Of a stretch of DNA of 5,623 nucleotides, positions 1-5,623 are shown one piece after another; within the stretch, counting starts at the first letter, position 1; every line of letters starts with the position of its first letter. The stretch is taken from the NCBI GenBank assembly GCA_024644145.1, contig JAHELO010000134.1, forward strand, positions 1-5,623, read 5' to 3'. The notes beneath the pieces were generated by a model that worked only from the letters and a program-made list of their open reading frames with translations, did not search any database and was not told the DNA's origin. Source of the DNA: Christiangramia sp. (lineage in GTDB: Bacteria; Bacteroidota; Bacteroidia; Flavobacteriales; Flavobacteriaceae). Both the position numbers and the translations under genes were made by a program.

Positions 1-96
1 AAACACCTCATTTTCTTTTGGCTAATTCAAACTATATAAATTTCTTCTCTATATAATTCAATTTGCCTATTTCTTTACAAAGCACATGCCAGAAAT

Positions 97-2325
97 TTAA
101 ACTGTAGTTTCTCTAGCTGCCAGATATTTATTGATCTTATGGAAAAACTCTTCGGTCTTATAAGGTTTAGGGATAATATCATTAAAACCATTCAGATAAA
201 ATTCATCCAGATTATCATCTAGCGTTACGGCTGTTAGTGCAATTATCGGGATATCTTCGTCGAACTTTCTTATCTCCACAGTAGCTTCAATACCACTTAT
301 TCCGGGCATATGTATATCCATCAAGATGAGGTCAAAATTATTATTCTGAACTTTCTCAATAGCGATGGTTCCATTATCTGCAACGTCACACACGACTTTA
401 TTTTTCTCCAGGATCTTTCTGGTGATCATTTGATTGATCTTGTTATCCTCTACCACCAGGATATGCTTATTGTGCATAATATCATTGGTTAGTTTGGATT
501 CGTCAATCTTTGCGGCTACGGTTGCTTTTTTAATTTCAGCTTCGGGCGTTTCAAACTCGAGTTCAAAAGTGAATTTAGAACCTTCGCCCAGTTCGCTTTC
601 CAATTCTATCTCACTGCCCAGAAGGCTTAAAAGATTTTTCACAATAGAGAGACCTAAACCGGTGCCGCCAAATTTCCTGTTTATTTGAGTGGAGCCTTGA
701 GTGAAATTATCGAAAATTGCTTTTTGCTTTTCTTTCCCGATACCTTCGCCATTATCCTTAATTTCAAAAAGAAGAGAAACTTTTTTATCCTCTTGTTTAG
801 TTTTCTTTACAGAGATCCAGATATCGCCGTCTTCAGTAAACTTAATGGAGTTGCCCAGTAAATTTATAAGGATCTGTGAGATCTTTAAAGGGTCTCCTAT
901 GAGTTTTTCAGGAATGCTCTTGTCATAATCAAAATGCAGCTCTGTATTCTTTTCGTCTGCTGAATTTTTTAAAGCGATAAGAACATCAGACAACCTTTTT
1001 TTCAGATCAAAAGTGGAGGTCACGATTTCTACCTTGTTTGCTTCGAGCTTATTTAGATCCAGAATATTATTGATAAGGGAAAGCAGGTATTCCCCTGAAA
1101 ATTTCAGTGAATTCAAATGTTCCTTTTGGCTTTCAGTAGGACTTTCTTCCAGTAATAGATGGGTAAGGCCAGTTACCGCATATAAAGGCGTTCTTAGTTC
1201 ATGGGTAATAGTTGTTAAGAACTGAGCTTTGGCAAGAGAAGCCTTTTCAGCATTTTCCTTGGCCAGGATCAATTCAGAATTTTTCTTTTGCAGAAGTTCG
1301 TTGGCCCTCGCTCTCAAATTATTATTCTTATATAAGGAAAGAGTTAATAATGAAAGAATTGTTATTAGTGCTACACTTAAGATTGTGGTAAGCTTGTTTA
1401 CCTTTAAAGTTCTTTCCTGCTCTGCATTCTGGATGGTTAATTCGTCCAGGGTGTTTTTCAAAGCATCAACCCCGAAACGGGCATTTGCTTCGGTTGCCAG
1501 AGCCTCTTTATTAGCCGTAAATACAGAGTCCCGTACGTTATTCATTTGCTTAAGGTAGGAAAGTGCGGCTGAGGGCTTATTTCGCATTTCTTCTATTTCA
1601 CTAAGAAGACCATAGGTATACATGGTCATGCCAGTATACCCACCCTGATTTGCAAGAGCTAATGCCCCTTGTGCGGCTTGCTCGGCTTTTTTTAGATCTT
1701 CCTGAAAAATGTAGGATCTGGCCAGGTAGTAGTGAAGTCTGGAAAGTTCATACTTATTATTACTGCCTTCAAAATAGATTTCTGCGTTGTTAAGTTCAGA
1801 AATTGCTCTTTGCCGGGTTTTCTCGTCGTATATATAAATGATAGCCTTATTAAGTGCTATAATTCCAAGTTGTTCAGAGTTTTCCTGCTCTTCGTAATAT
1901 TGTTTGGCAAGATCCAGGTATTTTAGAGCCCGGACTTTTTCATTTTTGGAGTTTAAGATTTTTCCGTACATCACGTACGAATAATTTAAACCTGCTTTAT
2001 CGTCGATATCCCGCTGTATAGAGATGGCTCGTTCCAGCTGTGTGATACCTTTATCGTATTCATGTCTAACACTATACATTCTGGCAAGAATACTGCTGGA
2101 TAGGGCAATATATCGTTTATGGTTTATTCGCTTTGCCAGTTCCAGAGACTTGTTGAGTTGATTTTGTGCCTTATCAAAAAGCATCATGTCAATAGAGGTC
2201 TCCGCTTCGCTAAGCAACTGTTTTATTTGCTCAGGTTTTGGCTCTGTTTCACTTATAGTTGGATCCTGAAATCCAAAATGGACTAAGGAACAGAATAGTA
2301 AAAAAAATAGCTTTAAGTTCTTCAT
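97..2325 (-). CDS. TPR-containing hybrid sensor histidine kinase/response regulator
   Basis: This 742-residue membrane protein should sense a signal through its N-terminal part, autophosphorylate on a histidine and pass the phosphate to its own receiver domain. Residues 1-20 look like a signal peptide or anchor. Residues about 33-270 form helix-turn-helix pairs with TPR character (about six), probably periplasmic. A membrane segment lies near 312-332, followed by a helical linker (333-370) and no HAMP domain. The kinase core has HELRTP with His375, an N-box around NLLGNSIKF (488-496), DNGEGIG (524-530), an F-box near 538-541 and GGTGLGLSI (553-561). The receiver (about 620-737) has Glu626 and Asp627, phosphoacceptor Asp670, Thr698 and Lys720. 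All catalytic residues are present, so it should be active. No Hpt or DNA-binding domain follows. The ATG start is firm because an in-frame TGA directly precedes it. It lies 42 bases after gap and may be co-transcribed. The signal sensed is unknown. Confidence 0.95.
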   Translation of the reverse strand: MKNLKLFFLLFCSLVHFGFQDPTISETEPKPEQIKQLLSEAETSIDMMLFDKAQNQLNKSLELAKRINHKRYIALSSSILARMYSVRHEYDKGITQLERAISIQRDIDDKAGLNYSYVMYGKILNSKNEKVRALKYLDLAKQYYEEQENSEQLGIIALNKAIIYIYDEKTRQRAISELNNAEIYFEGSNNKYELSRLHYYLARSYIFQEDLKKAEQAAQGALALANQGGYTGMTMYTYGLLSEIEEMRNKPSAALSYLKQMNNVRDSVFTANKEALATEANARFGVDALKNTLDELTIQNAEQERTLKVNKLTTILSVALITILSLLTLSLYKNNNLRARANELLQKKNSELILAKENAEKASLAKAQFLTTITHELRTPLYAVTGLTHLLLEESPTESQKEHLNSLKFSGEYLLSLINNILDLNKLEANKVEIVTSTFDLKKRLSDVLIALKNSADEKNTELHFDYDKSIPEKLIGDPLKISQILINLLGNSIKFTEDGDIWISVKKTKQEDKKVSLLFEIKDNGEGIGKEKQKAIFDNFTQGSTQINRKFGGTGLGLSIVKNLLSLLGSEIELESELGEGSKFTFELEFETPEAEIKKATVAAKIDESKLTNDIMHNKHILVVEDNKINQMITRKILEKNKVVCDVADNGTIAIEKVQNNNFDLILMDIHMPGISGIEATVEIRKFDEDIPIIALTAVTLDDNLDEFYLNGFNDIIPKPYKTEEFFHKINKYLAARETTV

Positions 2326-2367
2326 TCAGGGAAAATAGCTGGAAGCAGTTAACGCGGTTAAATATAG
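2326..2367. repeat. Spacer between gap and the kinase gene with a perfect inverted repeat
   Basis: The 42-base spacer contains TTAAC-GCG-GTTAA at 2349-2361, a perfect 5-base inverted repeat around a 3-base centre. No run of T follows it on the minus strand, so it does not look like an intrinsic terminator for gap. It could be a regulator-binding site or a chance palindrome. No exact TAnnTTTG promoter box is present; TATATTTA on the minus strand is one mismatch away. This mildly favours read-through from gap into the kinase gene. Confidence 0.35.
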
Positions 2368-3375
2368 CTATTTATCGTTAATGAGTGAAATTAAATCGAC
2401 AAGACGGTTAGAATAGCCAATTTCATTGTCATACCAGCCGATAAGCTTAACCAGTTTGCCTCCAATAACCGAAGTCATTTGTGCATCAAAAATACAGCTG
2501 TAGCTACTATCTAAAATATCTACAGATACAATAGGGTCTTCAGTATATTGAATTATTCCTTTCAGTTCGTTTGTAGACGCCTTTTTAAACAGTGCGTTCA
2601 CTTCTTCTATCGTGGTATGTTTTTTAACATTCAGGGTCATATCTGTGAGAGATCCATTGGGAACAGGAACCCTTATACCGCAACCACCAATTACATCGCT
2701 AAGTTCCGGAAAAATGCCCGTTAAAGCTTTGGCTGCTCCGGTGGTGGTAGGTATGATAGATTGCGCGGCAGCCCTACTGCGTCGCAGATCTTTATGGGGC
2801 TTGTCGTGCAAACTTTGATCTGAAGTGTAAGAATGTACTGTAGTGATATATGCTTGGGTCACCTCAAGATGATCATGTACCACCTTTAACATAGGGGCTG
2901 CATTATTAGTTGTGCAGGAGGCATTTGAAATTATTTTCTCATTGCCGTCCAGAATCTCCTCATTCACTCCCAGAACCACCATTTTTATGGAGTCATCCTG
3001 TGGTGGAACTGATAATATAACTTTTTTAACCCCTTTCTTAAGATGGCCCTTAAGTGAATTTGCTGTTTTGAACTGTCCAGAACATTCAATAACATAATCA
3101 ACCTTATAGTTATTCCATTGTATATCCTCAGGATTTTTGTGATTTAGTAAGGGGATTTCGGTTCCATTTACTACAATACCAGAGGGGTTGGAAGAAATAT
3201 CAGCTTTTAAAGTACGGTGAATACTGTCGTATTTAAGAAGATGAGAAAGGCTTTTGGCATCATGAATGTCATTGATGGCAACAACATTAATTACATCATG
3301 ATTCAGTAATAACCTAAAAAGATTCCGCCCGATTCTGCCAAAACCATTAATGGCAATATTAATTGTTTTAGCCAT
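2368..3375 (-). CDS. gap: Type I glyceraldehyde-3-phosphate dehydrogenase
   Basis: This cytoplasmic enzyme oxidises and phosphorylates glyceraldehyde 3-phosphate to 1,3-bisphosphoglycerate in glycolysis, or runs the reverse reaction in gluconeogenesis. At 335 residues it has the usual family length. The N-terminal Rossmann domain carries NGFGRIGR (10-17) and Asp36 in AINDI, the residue that normally binds the adenosine ribose of NAD. The catalytic domain has SNASCTTN with Cys154 and TVHSYT with His181. It also has the S-loop with PHKDLRRSR (193-201), PTTTGAAKA (209-217) and WYDNEIGYSNR (314-324). In the S-loop, Lys192 sits where the Bacillus NAD enzyme has Leu187, while the next proline is kept. 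I favour NAD use but dual specificity cannot be excluded. The ATG start is bounded by an in-frame TAA directly before it. It begins 7 bases after lipA ends, so the two are almost certainly co-transcribed. Flavobacteria often carry more than one gap gene, so this may not be the main glycolytic copy. Confidence 0.96.
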   Translation of the reverse strand: MAKTINIAINGFGRIGRNLFRLLLNHDVINVVAINDIHDAKSLSHLLKYDSIHRTLKADISSNPSGIVVNGTEIPLLNHKNPEDIQWNNYKVDYVIECSGQFKTANSLKGHLKKGVKKVILSVPPQDDSIKMVVLGVNEEILDGNEKIISNASCTTNNAAPMLKVVHDHLEVTQAYITTVHSYTSDQSLHDKPHKDLRRSRAAAQSIIPTTTGAAKALTGIFPELSDVIGGCGIRVPVPNGSLTDMTLNVKKHTTIEEVNALFKKASTNELKGIIQYTEDPIVSVDILDSSYSCIFDAQMTSVIGGKLVKLIGWYDNEIGYSNRLVDLISLINDK

Positions 3376-3382
3376 TTATAGA

Positions 3383-4264
3383 CTAATTAATATGTTTTTG
3401 AGCTTTGTAGGAAGATCTTACCAGCGCACTGCTTTCCACATGTCTGAAACCAAGATCCAGTCCTATTTCTTCATATTTCTTAAACTGGTCTGGAGTTATG
3501 AATTGCTTCACGGGTAAGTGTTTTTTACTTGGCTGAAGGTATTGTCCTATGGTTACAACATCTACACCGGCTTCTTTAAGATCTTTAAGAGTCTGAATCA
3601 CTTCTTCCTCTTTCTCACCAAGTCCCAGCATGATCCCAGATTTAGTCCTTCTAATCCCGCTGTCTTTTAAATATTTAAGTACCGCTAGACTTCTGTCATA
3701 TTTTGCCTGAATTCTAACCTCACGGGTAAGCCTTTTTACGGTTTCCATATTGTGAGATACCACCTCTGGCATCACCTCTACAATACGATCTATATTTCTT
3801 TCATTTCCCTGAAAATCTGGAATAAGAGTTTCCAGTGTGGTTTCAGGATTCATTCTTCGGATAGCTTTCACCGTTTCAGCCCAGATGATAGATCCCATAT
3901 CCTTAAGATCGTCACGATCTACGCTGGTTACTACCGCATGTTTTATTTTCATTAACTTGATGGAACGTGCCACTTTTTCGGGCTCATCCCAATCTACAGT
4001 TTCCGGTCTTCCGGTTTTAACACCGCAAAATCCACAGGATCTGGTACATACATTTCCCAGGATCATAAAAGTTGCCGTACCTTCACTCCAGCATTCTCCC
4101 ATATTAGGGCAGCTTCCGGAAGTACAGATAGTATGGAGATCGTATTTATCTACCAGACTTCTAAGTTCGGTGTATTTCTTCCCGGTAGGAAGTTTAACAC
4201 GTAGCCACTTTGGTTTTGGCGTTCTCTCTGTTTTGGATTTTACGGGCGCAACGTCTGTATTCAT
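3383..4264 (-). CDS. lipA: Lipoyl synthase (radical SAM)
   Basis: LipA inserts two sulfur atoms into the octanoyl chain on lipoyl-dependent proteins (E2 subunits of pyruvate and 2-oxoglutarate dehydrogenases, GcvH), completing lipoyl cofactor synthesis in the cytoplasm. The 293-residue length is normal. The auxiliary 4Fe-4S cluster motif CX4CX5C is Cys47, Cys52 and Cys58. The radical SAM motif CX3CX2C is Cys73, Cys77 and Cys80 in CTRSCGFC. The C-terminal RSSY (283-286), whose serine ligates the auxiliary cluster, is intact. Other family blocks are [10 protein letters not shown] (111-120), SHNMETV (170-176) and GIMLGLGE (210-217). The ATG at 4262-4264 is the first ATG after an in-frame stop near 4331 and sits just downstream of a promoter candidate. 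The gene precedes gap by 7 bases. The octanoyltransferase gene lipB, often near lipA in other bacteria, is not in this window. Confidence 0.98.
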   Translation of the reverse strand: MNTDVAPVKSKTERTPKPKWLRVKLPTGKKYTELRSLVDKYDLHTICTSGSCPNMGECWSEGTATFMILGNVCTRSCGFCGVKTGRPETVDWDEPEKVARSIKLMKIKHAVVTSVDRDDLKDMGSIIWAETVKAIRRMNPETTLETLIPDFQGNERNIDRIVEVMPEVVSHNMETVKRLTREVRIQAKYDRSLAVLKYLKDSGIRRTKSGIMLGLGEKEEEVIQTLKDLKEAGVDVVTIGQYLQPSKKHLPVKQFITPDQFKKYEEIGLDLGFRHVESSALVRSSYKAQKHIN

Positions 4265-4281
4265 AGCAAAAATCTGAGCGT

Positions 4282-4289
4282 CAAAGATA
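4282..4289 (-). promoter_or_regulatory. Candidate -7 promoter element upstream of lipA
   Basis: On the minus strand the bases read TATCTTTG, an exact match to the Bacteroidota primary sigma -7 consensus TAnnTTTG. The -33 element is less clear: TTTATG (4308-4313) lies 18 bases upstream and is only a partial match to TTTG. If used, transcription would begin near 4275 and leave a leader of roughly ten bases before the lipA ATG. This is the only exact -7 box I noticed in the intergenic regions, so it would start the lipA-gap unit. Confidence 0.5.
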
Positions 4290-4306
4290 CAATAATATGA
4301 TGAACT

Positions 4307-4327
4307 GCATAAATATGCTGCATCAGC
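4307..4327. repeat. Two overlapping inverted repeats in the sigma factor-lipA spacer
   Basis: Within the 77-base spacer there are GCATA-AA-TATGC (4307-4318), a perfect 5-base inverted repeat, and GCTG-CAT-CAGC (4317-4327), a 4-base one sharing two bases with it. They cover the place where the -33 element of the candidate lipA promoter would be. This position suits an operator, but the arms are short and chance is a real alternative. Neither is followed by T residues on the minus strand, so they do not look like a terminator for the sigma factor gene. Confidence 0.3.
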
Positions 4328-4341
4328 TTTTTAATGTCTAA

Positions 4342-4911
4342 CTATCTATTCCTGGCCTCGATAATCTCTGCCAATAATTTCTTTGCCCTTAGTAATTTAA
4401 CCTTGATATTGTTCATGGGTTCTTCAAGGCTGCGGGCAATTTCCTTATATGATTTTTCCTGAAAAAATCTAAGATTGATCACTTCCTGGTAATGTGGCTT
4501 TAATTGCTTTATGTCTGAAAGTAACTGTTCTAGATTTTGTTCTTTTATTAGTTTATCTTCAATACCCGGAGTTTCATCTACGATTTCATAGACTCTTTCC
4601 TCATCATGCATTGAAGTTCTGGAGTTTATAGATGCTTTCTTTTTTCTTATCTGGTCTATATGTATATTCTTTGAAATGGCAATAAGCCAGGTGGTGAAGG
4701 AGTAGTTTTCGTCAAAGGTTTCTATTTTATTGAAAGCCTTTGAAAAGGTTTGAATGGTTATGTCTTCAGATTCATATTCATTCCTTGTTTTTTTTAACTG
4801 GAAACCATAAACATCATTCCAGTATCTATCCAGAAGATAATTGAAAGCAGATTGGCTTCCATTTTTGGCCTCCTTGATCTTTTCAAGGAGATGGTCTGGA
4901 TTTATTTCCAA
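4342..4911 (-). CDS. ECF-type RNA polymerase sigma-70 family factor
   Basis: This 189-residue protein should bind core RNA polymerase and direct it to a specific promoter set. Region 2 spans about 21-92, with SAFNYLLDRYW and the DITIQTFSKAF segment, then TTWLIAISKNIHIDQIRKKK, which matches the core-binding and -10 recognition helices. Region 4 spans about 125-182, with PHYQEVINLRFFQEKSYKEIA and a recognition helix around 166-180. There is no region 1 or 3, as expected for extracytoplasmic function factors. The start is TTG at 4909-4911: an in-frame stop lies 8 codons upstream (4933-4935), no ATG or GTG lies between, and the next ATG (codon 101) would remove region 2. The gene overlaps the preceding glycosyltransferase by 10 bases, suggesting translational coupling. 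No anti-sigma gene is adjacent on the downstream side. The regulon cannot be told from the sequence. Confidence 0.93.
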   Translation of the reverse strand: MEINPDHLLEKIKEAKNGSQSAFNYLLDRYWNDVYGFQLKKTRNEYESEDITIQTFSKAFNKIETFDENYSFTTWLIAISKNIHIDQIRKKKASINSRTSMHDEERVYEIVDETPGIEDKLIKEQNLEQLLSDIKQLKPHYQEVINLRFFQEKSYKEIARSLEEPMNNIKVKLLRAKKLLAEIIEARNR

Positions 4912-5623
4912 TGTTTCGGTTTTGAAATGAGGTTAGCTATAAAGATAACCATTTGTGTGACGATTAAAAAAACGTCAAAAAATGGAAATAGCCAAACCAC
5001 GTCATTTTCCTTTAGTTTTTTTCCGGCCTTAATGTAAACAAAAGCTTCGGTGAGTAATTTTAGTCCCAATATGCCGAGAACGATCCTGGGGTAAATTTGC
5101 AATACGAGTAATCCTGCAAGCAATACCCAGAATAAGACCCTCATTATATAAAAAGTACCTAGCAAAGCTTTGTGCAAGGGCTTGTAATGACTTGCTACGG
5201 CTACATGTCTTCTTTTTTGATGGAACCAATCGGTAAACCGATCTTTTGGTACACTTCGGGTTATGGAATCTGGATGAATACAGATCGAGGTATTTTCTGC
5301 AGTGGAGGCTTCGTTCACAAAAAGATCATCGTCACCAGACCTTAAATGCAAATGGTTGGCAAACCCTTTCATTTCATAAAACTGGGTCGAGGTGTAAGCA
5401 AGGTTTCTTCCAACCCCCATATAAGGGGTGCCTAATTTAGCATAAGAAAAATACTGGATTGCAGTTAGTAAGGTCTCAAAACGTATTAATTTGTTTAGAA
5501 GGGAACCTGAATTTTTAAAATACCCACCATATCCAAGGACTATGGAGTTTCCAGGTTGAAAATTACGTGACATCTCGGTGATCCAGTTTGAGGATTGCGG
5601 AGCGCAGTCAGCATCTGTAAATA
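4902..5623 (-). CDS. Family 2 glycosyltransferase, membrane-anchored (partial, N-terminus off the window)
   Basis: The gene probably transfers a sugar from a nucleotide-sugar to a lipid or polysaccharide acceptor at the inner face of the cytoplasmic membrane; donor and acceptor are unknown. The reading frame is open to the window edge. An ATG at 5571-5573 is internal, because the 16 codons upstream of it encode TDADC and NWI, the metal-binding DxD motif of a GT-A fold. Counting from that internal Met, a GDDD acidic motif (80-83) fits the catalytic-base position and QKRRH (119-123) resembles the QxxRW motif of processive family 2 enzymes. Hydrophobic segments near 142-160, 163-180 and 193-215 are membrane helices. 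The protein ends SKPKHWK, and its last codons overlap the sigma factor start. Missing are the N-terminal nucleotide-binding strands, roughly 100 or more residues by family comparison. I am confident of the family and not of the substrate. Confidence 0.88.
   Translation of the reverse strand, partial: FTDADCAPQSSNWITEMSRNFQPGNSIVLGYGGYFKNSGSLLNKLIRFETLLTAIQYFSYAKLGTPYMGVGRNLAYTSTQFYEMKGFANHLHLRSGDDDLFVNEASTAENTSICIHPDSITRSVPKDRFTDWFHQKRRHVAVASHYKPLHKALLGTFYIMRVLFWVLLAGLLVLQIYPRIVLGILGLKLLTEAFVYIKAGKKLKENDVVWLFPFFDVFLIVTQMVIFIANLISKPKHWK

Noticed and set aside
32..56. Direct repeat CTATATAA (32-39 and 49-56)
   Set aside because: Short and AT-only except for one base, in an AT-rich spacer; expected by chance and too few copies for an array.
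73..82. CTTTACAAAG palindrome downstream of the kinase gene as terminator
   Set aside because: Only a 4-base AT-rich stem with no T run after it on the minus strand; too weak to call.
1229..1558. 109-codon open frame on the plus strand
   Set aside because: It is antisense to the membrane segment and linker of the kinase, and its hydrophobic look is a by-product of that region's codons.
2290..2325. Lipoprotein signal around Cys12 of the kinase
   Set aside because: The residues before the cysteine (LLF) do not fit a lipobox, which needs a small residue directly before Cys.
3837..4277. 146-codon open frame on the plus strand
   Set aside because: It lies antisense to lipA, whose protein is fully conserved with all cluster residues; the plus-strand product shows no recognisable domain.
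4317..4334. GCTG-CAT-CAGC followed by TTTTT on the plus strand as a terminator
   Set aside because: It would act only on plus-strand transcripts, where there is no gene, and the stem has four base pairs.
5029..5229. 66-codon frame on the minus strand inside the glycosyltransferase
   Set aside because: It is out of frame with the recognisable glycosyltransferase, has no known motif and no separate promoter.

Overview
The window looks like an ordinary chromosomal segment from a member of Bacteroidota, most likely the class Flavobacteriia. The grounds are AT-rich DNA, starts without clear Shine-Dalgarno sequences, a perfect Bacteroidota-type -7 box (TAnnTTTG) upstream of lipA, and a periplasmic-TPR hybrid histidine kinase of a kind common in flavobacteria. 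The genus cannot be fixed from the sequence; a marine flavobacterium is only a guess.

All five genes lie on the minus strand, so the transcriptional order runs from high to low coordinates. First comes the C-terminal part of a membrane-anchored family 2 glycosyltransferase (4902 to beyond 5623, N-terminus off the window). It overlaps by 10 bases an ECF-type sigma-70 factor (4342-4911) that begins with TTG. After a 77-base gap holding a good promoter candidate come lipA (lipoyl synthase, 3383-4264) and, 7 bases later, a type I glyceraldehyde-3-phosphate dehydrogenase (2368-3375). After a further 42 bases comes a TPR-containing hybrid sensor kinase/response regulator (97-2325). The last 96 bases (1-96) hold no gene and no convincing terminator.

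The arrangement suggests two transcription units: glycosyltransferase plus sigma factor, translationally coupled, and lipA-gap, possibly with the kinase. LipA and GAPDH both belong to central carbon metabolism: GAPDH is a glycolytic or gluconeogenic step, and LipA makes the lipoyl cofactor of pyruvate and 2-oxoglutarate dehydrogenases. The sigma factor and the kinase are regulators with no visible partner here: no anti-sigma gene and no DNA-binding output domain.

No mobile element, CRISPR array, RNA gene or defence-like cassette was seen. Every gene belongs to a known family with its key residues intact. I find no sign of an undescribed system; the points worth a second look are start sites, intergenic palindromes and the gene neighbourhood.
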